Of a stretch of 64,000 bases of DNA, positions 1 to 9,318 are shown in pieces (positions within the stretch are counted from its first letter, which is position 1; each line of letters opens with the position of its first letter). Source of the stretch: Lotus japonicus. Taxonomy: Eukaryota > Streptophyta > Magnoliopsida > Fabales > Fabaceae. Both the position numbers and the translations under genes were made by a program. The DNA lies in contig NC_080046.1 of assembly GCF_012489685.1 (NCBI RefSeq), positions 35,985,176 through 36,049,175 on the forward strand, given 5' to 3'. The notes beneath the pieces are model-generated. The model was not told where the DNA came from. It did not search any database and saw only the letters and a list, made by a program, of their open reading frames with translations.

Positions 1-1581
1 GTTGTTGCTGATGCATTGAGCAGGAAAATGCATATCTCGTCAATGATGGTGAAGGAGCTACAACTGCTGGAACAATTCCGAGATTTGAGTTTGGACGTAA
101 GAGTATCCGAGGGAGAACTGAGGTTCGGGATGATCAGGATTACCAATGGATTGATGGAAGAAATCCGAGACCAACAGTTACAAGATGAATTTTTACTCGG
201 AAAAAGGAATTTGGTAATTCAGGGTAAGGACCCGGAATTTAAGGTAGGAAGTGACAATATCCTACGGTGTAAGGGTAGAGTTTGCGTACCCAACAACCCT
301 GACCTAAGGAGGTTGATACTGGACGAAGGTCACAAAAGTAAGCTGAGTATTCACCCTGGAATGAAAAAGATGCACCAGGACTTGAAGGTGAATTTTTGGT
401 GGCCAGGAATGAAAAGACAAGTGGCAGAATACGTAGCTGCATGTTTGACCTGTCAAAAGGCGAAGGTGGAACATCAGAAATCTGCGGGTATGCTACAAAG
501 CTTGGATGTACCTCAATGGAAATGGGATAGCATATCGATGGATTTTGTCGTGGCGTTACCAAGAACTCAAAGAGGATATGACTCGATTTGGGTAATCGTG
601 GATCGACTGACTAAGTCGGCTCATTTCATACCGGTGAGAACTACGTACAATGTGGATAAGCTATCAGAGATTTATATAGCTGAGATTGTGCGACTTCATG
701 GAGTGCCAACAAGTATCGTTTCCGATAGAGACCCGAAGTTTACTTCACATCTGTGGGGAGCTCTTCATGAGGCTTTGGGAACGAGGCTGAGATTAAGCTC
801 TGCTTATCATCCACAGACTGATGGGCAAACTGAGAGAACTATCCAAACATTGGAGGATTTGCTACGAGCTTGCGTGTTAGACAATAAGGGCAGTTGGGAC
901 ACCCTATTGCCACTGATTGAATTCACATATAACAACAGTTTTCATACGACCATAGGTATGGCACCGTATGAGGCATTGTATGGCCGCAAGTGTAGAACAC
1001 CTTTATGTTGGTATCAAGATGGAGAGAATTTGTTAGTAGGACCGGAACTTCTGCAACAGACAACTGAGAAGATTAAACAGATCAGGGAAAAGATGAAGGC
1101 TTCTCAGAGTAGACAGAAGAGCTATGCAGATCAAAGGCGCAGAACCCTGGAATTTGAAGAAGGGGATCATGTGTTTTTGCGAGTTACCCAGACTACAGGA
1201 GTTGGTCGAGCAATCAAGTCGAGAAAGCTGACGCCAAAGTTCATTGGACCTTATCAGATTACTCGTCGTGTAGGACCGGTAGCTTATCAGATCGCACTAC
1301 CGCCTTTTCTATCAAACGTTCACGATGTATTCCATGTGTCACAACTGCGGAAGTATATTGCTGATCCGACGCACGTCATCGAGCTGGATGACATTGAGTT
1401 GAAGGATAACTTGTCTTTCGAGACACCGCCAATCAGCATTGGTGACACAAGGGTAAAGCAGTTGAGGGGTAAAGAGATCGAGTTAGTGAAGGTTATTTGG
1501 AACAAGGACACCGGTGATGCAACGTGGGAGCTGAAGGAAAAGATCAAGGAACAGTATCCAGAACTTTTTACTGACCCTTAA
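1..1581 (+). CDS. Chromovirus pol polyprotein, partial: RNase H end, integrase, chromodomain
   Basis: Open from base 1 without a true start; the first residues VVADALSRK are the conserved end of the RNase H/connection region. An integrase zinc-binding HHCC motif follows at about residues 112-150 (HPGMKK..., ending CLTCQKAK). The catalytic core shows D181 (SMDFVVALP), D242 (SDRDPKF) and E278 (GQTERTI), a canonical D,D35E spacing. A GPY/F-like segment (FIGPYQI) lies near residue 415. The last ~50 residues include VKVIWN and ATWELKEKIKEQYPELF, the pattern of a C-terminal chromodomain that in this family is thought to bind heterochromatic histone marks. Stop codon TAA at 1579-1581. The protein inserts element cDNA into the genome. 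There is no frameshift in the visible part. Confidence 0.95.
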   Translation, partial: VVADALSRKMHISSMMVKELQLLEQFRDLSLDVRVSEGELRFGMIRITNGLMEEIRDQQLQDEFLLGKRNLVIQGKDPEFKVGSDNILRCKGRVCVPNNPDLRRLILDEGHKSKLSIHPGMKKMHQDLKVNFWWPGMKRQVAEYVAACLTCQKAKVEHQKSAGMLQSLDVPQWKWDSISMDFVVALPRTQRGYDSIWVIVDRLTKSAHFIPVRTTYNVDKLSEIYIAEIVRLHGVPTSIVSDRDPKFTSHLWGALHEALGTRLRLSSAYHPQTDGQTERTIQTLEDLLRACVLDNKGSWDTLLPLIEFTYNNSFHTTIGMAPYEALYGRKCRTPLCWYQDGENLLVGPELLQQTTEKIKQIREKMKASQSRQKSYADQRRRTLEFEEGDHVFLRVTQTTGVGRAIKSRKLTPKFIGPYQITRRVGPVAYQIALPPFLSNVHDVFHVSQLRKYIADPTHVIELDDIELKDNLSFETPPISIGDTRVKQLRGKEIELVKVIWNKDTGDATWELKEKIKEQYPELFTDP

Positions 1582-1599
1582 GTTTCGAGGTCGAAACTT
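1580..1599. other. Short inverted repeat between pol stop and polypurine tract
   Basis: Arms AAGTTTCGA and TCGAAACTT are perfect 9-bp inverted copies separated by GG, starting inside the stop codon. A similar block just before the polypurine tract recurs in plant chromoviruses of this type as I remember them; its role is unknown. Confidence 0.6.
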
Positions 1600-1606
1600 T
1601 CTTTTT

Positions 1607-1618
1607 GGAGGGTAGTAA
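1607..1618 (+). other. Polypurine tract (plus-strand primer) of the chromovirus
   Basis: Purine-rich GGAGGGTAGTAA directly precedes the LTR start TGTAAGG. This is the expected position for the RNase H-resistant primer of plus-strand DNA synthesis. The tract is interrupted by two T residues. Confidence 0.7.
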
Positions 1619-2290
1619 TGTAAGGCCCAAGTTTTAACGTTTTGGATAAGTGAATAAAATAAATAAGTTATTTGATTAAGATAAATTTGGGAAGGAAAGA
1701 GGTTCAGGAAAAGTCCAAGAATGTATCGAAAAACCGAAAGAGTTATAGCACGACTAACATACGCTTAATCCTAGGTCGAAGGTATTAGTGAATAGTTAAT
1801 TTACGCTTTAGGACACGATGGAAACTAATTCCAAAAATCCTCAGAGAAATGTTAGAACTTCTCTTTTCCGTCCTTAAACAACCATTTCGATGCGAAATCC
1901 TGGAAAGTACGAACGTCAAATTCCAATTCTCGGAAGTTTGCCGAAACGGAATCCCTGATAGTTCGAAAAACCTAAGATCGACAGACGATGAAGACTTTTC
2001 TATCCGGAAACTCAAATGAAGATTCCACCCGCGTTCTCCTACTTCTCTCATCATTCCTAATCTTTCTTCAGAAGGAAGTTTTCTCATCCGACGATCACTG
2101 CAAAAAGTAGTTTTTCGGGATAAACCGACTTACACCGACCTATGCCGATTTTGGATCTTTTGGTTTAATTCCAAGAATTCTATTTTGAGTTCTGGAATTC
2201 TGTCGCCAGAACCTATCTTAGAATGCGCAGAGGAACGCGCAGGAAAAATCGGAATCGCAAAAAAATCATTTTTCCGTTTTTTCCAAAACC

Positions 2291-2298
2291 TATAAATA
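2291..2298 (+). promoter_or_regulatory. Putative TATA box of the chromovirus LTR promoter
   Basis: TATAAATA sits about 670 bp into the LTR, followed ~70 bp later by a GAGAGAGAGA run (2363-2374). This is the expected layout for a U3/R promoter in a plant LTR. Inference from sequence only; the transcription start is not determined. Confidence 0.55.
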
Positions 2299-3837
2299 GT
2301 TGAAAAATTAGATTTTTTTCACAAAACCCATTTTCCCCACCCCTCCAAGCCGCGAGTTTCTAGAGAGAGAGAGAGATCCGGATCTTCGTCGTTTCTTGCC
2401 CGTTTGCTTCACCGTTCGTCACTAATCGAAGACCTCGAGGTAGGTAATCTATACTCTCCTTCGAATCGTCGTTTCTGTCCATTTCTCCTGCGACTTTCTG
2501 AGTTCAAAATTTTGAGGTTTTTGAAAAACTGTTCAAATCAGTTGATTTCAGCGTCTAAACTTCTTCCCTGCATGCTCCTGAGCGTGTTCTGCGGATTAGA
2601 TTTTGTCAAATGTCGACGAAATGCCGCCGGGATCAATTTCTACCCTAAATACCCATTTTTCGCCAAAGTCGCAACCTTTACGCTCTAATCTATCGACTTG
2701 GCTTAGTGCTAGTAGGATTTGTCGTCATAAACGTCGTTGTGGACGTCCCCATCCAATTTGTTTTTCAAAAATCCAATTTTGAAATTCTGAGCTAAAAATA
2801 ATGACCAAACTACCCCTATATCAGTTTTCGATCCGAAAATTTTTCCGAGCCTAGAACCGTCTTAGTTACGGCTTATGTTAACCTAGGAACCAAGTTTGAT
2901 CGAAGAAAAATCGACCCTCCCAATTAAGGAAAGTGGCCGAGAGCTATATCAAGGGGGGAGGAGAATCCGATTTTTCGAAAACTTGTCTTAACGCGTTAGA
3001 TTGTCGTACCAAGGAGGTAGTAGTGTACTGTGTAACCCTAGGACTCTTTGATTGCTGAGTTTCTGACTCTTGGTGTTGATTTCTGTGATTTTTGCTTAAG
3101 GTACGTTTGAGGAGATTCCCAGAAATCAAGGAGAAGAGTTTGGAGAACATCTTGAGGAAGAAGCTGGAAGACCCACCGGTGAGGGCTACTCTCTGAATTA
3201 CTAGATAATGCTTTAGGTGTCGATGAAATTCGACTTGATTTATGTGTTATGCACCTAATTGCTAAATGTCTGAAATGATTTCTGAGGCTTCGGCCGAACT
3301 TGTTGAGTACTTGATGCCATGATATTGTGTGCTAAATGATTCACATGCTATGTGCTACATGGTTAACTTAGGATGTGTTGGAATATGCTGTTTATGTCTT
3401 TTGGTTGAGCTGTTTCAATGATGCTATTACACTTGTACCTGAGATTCTGAAAAGTGAGGATTGCGGGCAGGTCATGCCGAATTTTTATGAGATTTTGAGA
3501 GAGTTTTAAAAAGGACGAACGGAGTTCGGACCTTGTCATGCTCCAATGGATCGAGACCTTCTCAGGGAATTACTTGGGTTTATGGGAACTTTGAACTCAT
3601 AGGGAATACGATAAGACTAAAAAGAGCTATTTTTATAAAGAAATTCATAAGATATTAAACAACCTCTAAACCTTTAAATAAAGATAACAATCTCGGATGC
3701 AAGCTTTGAATTGAAGTTTAGTTTTGGAAAATGAGAAGTGTCGTCGGATCCAAGTGTTGGGAAGATTTCGAGTTTTGGGTATGTTGATACTCATTCGCTC
3801 TGGGAGCAGTTTGTTTAGCCATCCAAGGGATGAGCCG

Positions 3838-4112
3838 AGAAGCTTCACGGAGGTGTGAGACCTTGTGAATGCGTGATACTCCACTGAGGCGTGAGACCTT
3901 GTGGAAAGCATGGATCTTCACTGAGGCGTGAGACCTCGTGAACAGCATGAAACTTCATTGAAGCGTGAGACTTCGTGCAAGTGTGTAAATTCACTGAGGC
4001 GTGAGACCTTGTGAAAGCATAAAACTTCACTGAAGCGTGAGACTTTGTGAATGTGTGAGACTCCACAGAAGCGTGAGACTTCGTGAGAGCATTGATGACT
4101 CGAAGAGTTGTC
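3838..4112 (+). repeat. Degenerate tandem repeat (~46 bp unit) inside the LTR
   Basis: About six imperfect copies of a unit centred on GAGGCGTGAGACCTTGTGAA, alternating with AAGCGTGAGACTTCGTG variants and spaced by CTTCACT-type linkers. Such arrays arise by local slippage or recombination. Its reverse strand reads in several frames as repetitive peptides, which are by-products of the repeat. Confidence 0.75.
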
Positions 4113-4745
4113 GTGAGTGGCTGCACTCTTTTGTTTATGATTAATTGTATTTTGTCGCAGAATCGACATTTACCTTAGGGTATTCTTTTAGAGACTTTAA
4201 GTTAATCTAGAACACGTGGCGACGTGTCGGGTGAGGTCGGAGACGTTGTTTGGCTAATCACTTGCATTCATGCACTCATTTTGAGGTTAATACACGGCGT
4301 GATACCGGACCTCGGTGGATTCCAAAATGGTCATAAGACCCGGATTTCCATATTTAGGACACTACGGTGGTCCTCAGTAGCAGACGGAATGGCAGACCTA
4401 CGGGTTCACTGCTGATCTGACTACTTTTGTGTGGTGTAAGAGACACGCGAGCAGGAAGGTACCCACCGTGGCTGGTGTTAGGGCCGTCTCGTTGATGTCC
4501 ATCCTTCTTCCGGAATGCATTTTGTTACCCAGCATTGCATTTCATGCAACATACATGCTAACTTAGTTGCTGAGTGTGATTGGTAACTGTTTATCCTATT
4601 TTTGAGGCATGCTACTTGTTTTTATGGCTCTTTATATTTATTGTGATACATGCAACCCTAGGAAGCTATCCCAAAACTTATAAGCCTGAGAGGCTAGTAT
4701 TTATTATCCTATAATTATATCTGGTTTTATTAATTATATAATTCT

Positions 4746-5285
4746 TTGGAGTTGACCCTCGCGTCTGCTGTGTGTGTTTGGGCGGACTACGCCATTTGTC
4801 AGATGAGTATGGGGGATTGGTTTACCATGGTCAGCCCGTCAGGGGGGACCAGGTACGAGATGCTTGACCAAGACGACCCAGGTGCATGGGTGGTCGATCC
4901 CGAGGGCCACCGTGCGACCTACACCGGTCGGATCATGGAGGACCGTGTCGATCGATTCGGACGCTTGACGGAGGGAGTGATGAGGAGGCACATAGTGAGC
5001 TTCAACCTGCCTCCAGGAGTACACTGTGGACCCGGCTTGGGAGTACCTCCACCGCCACCATCTCCTTCAGATGATGAGGACCCTTCTGAGGAGTTGCCAG
5101 TAGGTGGGGCTTCGACGGAGTCTAGTCCGTCTACTGCTGCTGCTGTCGTTGCGGATCTCGTTCCGGGCCCCGAGCCCGAGAGTCCAGTGCGGGAGCGCAT
5201 TAGGGTGGACAGAGAGGGCAGTGTTGAGTACGTCGACCTAGTCGTCCCGGATGCAGATTCGGATGTCGACCGCGCTAGCATGTAG
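4746..5285 (+). CDS. Unrecognised ORF within the LTR (179 codons, acidic and proline-rich tail)
   Basis: An uninterrupted ORF in the last quarter of the LTR. I do not recognise the protein. It has a mixed N-terminal half (MGDWFTMVSPSGGTRYEM, then a VVDPEGHRATYTGRI stretch), then a proline run with an acidic patch (PPPPPSPSDDEDPSEE) at about residues 103-115, and an acidic end (VVPDADSDVD). Base composition is clearly GC-richer than the flanking LTR. No signal peptide or membrane segment is seen. A second in-frame ATG (MSMGD, residue 21) may be the real start, or the region may be an exon tail. It could be a captured host fragment, an LTR-specific accessory peptide, or a chance ORF in GC-rich DNA. 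Confidence 0.35.
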   Translation: MELTLASAVCVWADYAICQMSMGDWFTMVSPSGGTRYEMLDQDDPGAWVVDPEGHRATYTGRIMEDRVDRFGRLTEGVMRRHIVSFNLPPGVHCGPGLGVPPPPPSPSDDEDPSEELPVGGASTESSPSTAAAVVADLVPGPEPESPVRERIRVDREGSVEYVDLVVPDADSDVDRASM

Positions 5286-5738
5286 GATCGAGTGCTAGTG
5301 TGGGCTCCTCGGGTAGGGATAGTGTAGGAGTTGTGTCGATGCTCTGACCGTCATGCTTCCGTTTTTGGGGATCGGGTAGTTTTCCTACCGGTAGCTTTTG
5401 TGTGGTTTCCTATGGAGATCGCAGAGAGCTGGTTGGATTTAGGGGGGGTCTTTTCTTAGGCCGCTGGGCCAACTTGCTCTCAGTTTTTGTAGGTTAGTGT
5501 TGCGGACACAGCATCTTTATTTTGGACTGTACATATTGCCTTCGGGCGTTACTCTTTTCTGTCACCCGACACGAGGCATGTATATATAGTTGTATAGTAG
5601 TTCCTTTTATCTTTTGTTGGGGAGTTTTATTGCTTTCTGTCTTTAGTTATATTGTCGAAAAAAAATAATTCACGTTTTTCCGCTTAAAGTATTTTCTTTT
5701 GGTTACTAAAGTGACGCCACCGAAATCGGGGTGTTACA

Positions 5739-8700
5739 TTTAATTAGGCTGACACTTGAATAAAGTAGCTTCTTCTACACCAAAAACTTAAAAAATTTGC
5801 TCAATTCTGGGTTCCGGGGCAAAAGTTGTGGTTGTTTCAAGTTTGCAGCCGAATTAACCTTCAAAATTAAACCTGTAGGTTCCGTTTTCAATTTTTTCCG
5901 ATTTCCCCCGTTTAATTACGCTGACACTTGAATAAAGTAGCTTCTTCTACATCAAAAGCATATAAAATATGCTCAATTCTGGGTTCCGGGGCAAAAGTAA
6001 TGGCTGTTTGAAAGTTGCAGCCGAGTTAACCTTCAAAATTCAACCTGTAGGTTCCGATTTATATTTTTACCGGTTTCCCCCGTTTAATTCGGCTTGCAGG
6101 CGCATAAAGTCGCTTCTTCTCTCCCAAAACTATATAAAATATGCTCAATTCTGGGTTCCGGGGCAAAAGTTATGGCTGTTTGAAGTTTGCAGCCGAATAA
6201 ACCTTCAAAATTCAACCAGTAGGTTCCGTTTTCTAGTTTTACCGATTTCCCCCGTTTAATTCGGCTGGCAGGTGAATAAAGTAGCTTCTTCTCTCCCAAA
6301 ACCATATAAAATAAGCTCAATTTTGGGTTCCAGGGCAAAAGTTATGGCTGTTTGAAAGTTGGATGCGAGTTAACCTTCAAAATTCAACCTGTAGGTTCCG
6401 ACTTATATTTTTACTGATTTCCCCCGTTTAATTCGACTGGCAGGTGAATAAAGTCGCTTCTTCTCTCCCAAAACTATATAAAATATGCTCAATTCTGGGT
6501 TCCGGGGCAAAAGTTATGGCTGTTTGAAGTTTGCAGCCGAATTAACCCTCAAAATTCAACCAGTAGATTCCGTTTTCTATTTTTACTGATTTCCCCCGTT
6601 TAATTTTGCTGACAGTTGAATAAACTAGCTTCTTCTCTCCCAAAACCATATAAAATATGCTCAATTCTGGGTTCCGGGGCAAAAGTTATGGCTGTTTGAA
6701 GTTTGCAGCCGAATTAACCTTCAAAATTCAACCAGTAGGTTCCGTTTTCTATTTTTACCGATGTCCCCCGTTTAATTAGGCTGACACTTGAATAAAGTAG
6801 CTTCTTCTACACCAAAAACATAAAAAATATGCTCAATTCTGGGTTCCGGGGCAAAAGTTGTGGTTGTTTCAAGTTTGCAGCCGAATTAACCTTCAAAATT
6901 AAACCTGTAGGTTCCGTTTTCAATTTTTGCCGATTTCCCCCGTTTAATTACGCTGATACTTGAATAAAGTAGCTTCTTCTACATCAAAAGCATATAAAAT
7001 ATGCTCAATTCTGGGTTCCGGGGCAAAAGTAATGGCTGTTTGAAAGTTGCAGCCGAGTTAACCTTCAAAATTCAACCTGTAGGTTCCGATTTATATTTTT
7101 ACCGGTTTCCCCCGTTTAATTCGGCTTGCAGGCGCATAAAGTCGCTTCTTCTCTCCCAAAACTATATAAAATATGCTCAATTCTGGGTTCCGGGGCAAAA
7201 GTTATGGCTGTTTGAAGTTTGCAGCCGAATAAACCTTCAAAATTCAACCAGTAGGTTCCGTTTTCTAGTTTTACCGATTTCCCCCGTTTAATTCGGCTGG
7301 CAGGTGAATAAAGTAGCTTCTTCTCTCCCAAAACCATATAAAATAAGCTCAATTTTGGGTTCCAGGGCAAAAGTTATGGCTGTTTGAAAGTTGGATGCGA
7401 GTTAACCTTCAAAATTCAACCTGTAGGTTCCGACTTATATTTTTACTGATTTCCCCCGTTTAATTCGACTGGCAGGTGAATAAAGTCGCTTCTTCTCTCC
7501 CAAAACTATATAAAATATGCTCAATTCTGGGTTCCGGGGCAAAAGTTATGGCTGTTTGAAGTTTGCAGCCGAATTAACCCTCAAAATTCAACCAGTAGAT
7601 TCCGTTTTCTATTTTTACTGATTTCCCCCGTTTAATTTTGCTGACAGTTGAATAAACTAGCTTCTTCTCTCCCAAAACCATATAAAATATGCTCAATTCT
7701 GGGTTCCGGGGCAAAAGTTATGGCTGTTTGAAGTTTGCAGCCGAATTAACCTTCAAAATTCAACCAGTAGGTTCCGTTTTCTATTTTTACCGATGTCCCC
7801 CGTTTAATTAGGCTGACACTTGAATAAAGTAGCTTCTTCTACACCAAAAACATAAAAAATATGCTCAATTCTGGGTTCCGGGGCAAAAGTTGTGGTTGTT
7901 TCAAGTTTGCAGCCGAATTAACCTTCAAAATTAAACCTGTAGGTTCCGTTTTCAATTTTTGCCGATTTCCCCCGTTTAATTACGCTGACACTTGAATAAA
8001 GTAGCTTCTTCTACATCAAAAGCATATAAAATATGCTCAATTCTGGGTTCCGGGGCAAAAGTAATGGCTGTTTGAAAGTTGCAGCCGAGTTAACCTTCAA
8101 AATTCAACCTGTAGGTTCCGATTTATATTTTTACCGGTTTCCCCCGTTTAATTCGGCTTGCATGCGCATAAAGTCGCATCTTCTCTCCCAAAACTATATA
8201 AAATATGCTCAATTCTGGGTTCCGGGGCAAAAGTTATGGCTGTTTGAAGTTTACCGCCGAATTAACCATCAAAATTCAACCAGTAGGTTCCGTTTTCTAT
8301 TTTTACCGATTTCCCCCGTTTAATTAGGCTGGCCTTTAAATAAAGTAGCTTCTTCTACCCCAAAAGCATATAAAATATGCTCAATTCTGGGTTCCGGGGC
8401 AAAAGTTATGGCTGTTTGAAAGTTGCAGCCGAATTAACCTTCAAAATTCAACCTGTAGGTTCCGATTTATATTTTTACCGGTTTCCCCCGTTTAATTCGG
8501 CTGGCAGGTGAATAAAGTAGCTTCTTCTCTCCCAAAACTATATAAAATATGCTCAATCTGGGTTCCGGGGCAAAAGTTATGGCTGTTTGAAGTTTGCAGC
8601 CGAATTAACCTTCAAAATTCAACCTGTAGGTTCCGTTTTCTATTTTTACCGATTTCCCCCGTTTAATTAGGTTGGCTCTTAAATAAAGTAGCTTCTTCTA

Positions 8701-8900
8701 CCCCAAAAGCATATAAAATATGCTCAATTCTGGGTTCCGGGGCAAAAGTTAGGGCTGTTTGAAAGTTGCAGCCGAATTAACCTTCAAAATTCAACCTGTA
8801 GGTTCCGTTTTCTATTTTTTCCGGTTTCCCCCGTTTAATTCGGCTGGCAGGTGAATAAAGTAGCTTCTTCTCTCCCAAAACTATATAAAATATGCTCAAT
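5739..8900 (+). repeat. 172-bp satellite array with six-monomer HOR (1032 bp)
   Basis: About 18 head-to-tail monomers of ~172 bp, each with GGGTTCCGGGGCAAAAGTT, a CTTCAAAATTCAACC block and TTTCCCCCGTTTAATT. Matching variants recur every 1032 bp (ATGCTCAATT at 5969, 7001 and 8033), exactly 6 x 172. Copies 5739-6770 and 6771-7802 are almost identical; the third starts at 7803 and departs after about 8160. From ~8321 to the edge, monomers alternate in a shorter two-monomer pattern. A TATATAAAATATGC box recurs in many monomers. The left edge is the chromovirus insertion; the right edge joins the telomere-motif satellite. Confidence 0.95.
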
Positions 8901-9318
8901 TAGTTGAGCTCTACAATCTCATATCACAGACAATGGATAAGTAACATCGATTTTAAATTTATGTCCTCTCAAAAGCTATATGTTTGCCTCTTTATCCTTT
9001 TGTCTTACCCTAAACCCTAAACCCTAAACCATAAACCCTAAACACCCACATTTAGTTGAGCTCTACGAACTTGCATCAAATTCGGTGGAGGAATATCATG
9101 TGCTTACATTATGGTGGTACAAAGAGACAATTTTTGTCATTAGATAGGAATTTTTCCACTCAAAAGCTATATGTTGGCCTCATTCTCCTTTGGTTCTTTT
9201 GTACTTATTTCGTTACAAATATGCATTTGTAGTAAATTATATCACATACAATGGATTAATAACATCGATATTAAATTTATGTCCTCTCAAAAGCTATTTG
9301 TTTGCCTCTTTACCCATT
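8901..9318 (-). repeat. Inverted segment of the telomere-motif satellite
   Basis: Carries the same satellite as 9319-29878 but in reverse: CCCTAAA tracts at 9008-9055, and AGTTGAGCTCTAC and GGCCTCATTCTCC blocks that are reverse complements of blocks in the main array. The orientation switches near 9316-9321 at a shared ATTTGT. Confidence 0.9.

Larger units (their letters stand above)
1..5738 (+). mobile_element. Ty3/gypsy Tekay/Del-type chromovirus, 3' part (RNase H end, integrase, 3' LTR)
   Basis: The 3' portion of an LTR retrotransposon; the 5' LTR, gag, protease and reverse transcriptase lie outside the window. It holds the end of the pol reading frame, a polypurine tract and a complete 3' LTR starting TGTAAGGCCC and ending GGGGTGTTACA. 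The right edge abuts a 172-bp satellite array at TTTAATTAGG, so the element inserted into that satellite; the TSD cannot be tested because the left flank is missing. Clade assignment comes from the integrase followed by a chromodomain-like tail and the very long LTR, both typical of Tekay/Del elements. Pol is open and unbroken to its stop, which suggests a fairly young copy. Confidence 0.92.
1619..5738 (+). mobile_element. 3' LTR of the Tekay-type chromovirus (~4.12 kb)
   Basis: Starts TGTAAGGCCCAAG right after the polypurine tract and ends CGAAATCGGGGTGTTACA against satellite DNA; the terminal TG...CA and near-inverted ends fit an LTR. At 4120 bp it is long even for Ty3/gypsy but within the range reported for Tekay/Del elements. 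Inside are a TATA box near 2291, a GA run near 2365, a short tandem repeat (3838-4112) and a 179-codon ORF (4746-5285). The remaining LTR sequence shows no other convincing coding region. Confidence 0.9.

Noticed and set aside
1785..3150. Several 68-100 codon ORFs in the first third of the Tekay-type LTR
   Set aside because: Both strands, no recognisable domain, and composition like the surrounding LTR.
5969..8323. 96- and 84-codon ORFs in the 172-bp satellite
   Set aside because: Each spans monomer boundaries and repeats every 1032 bp; satellite by-product.
8998..9055. A true telomere end
   Set aside because: Only a few heptamers, imperfect, and embedded in a satellite on both sides; the same tracts recur in every monomer.
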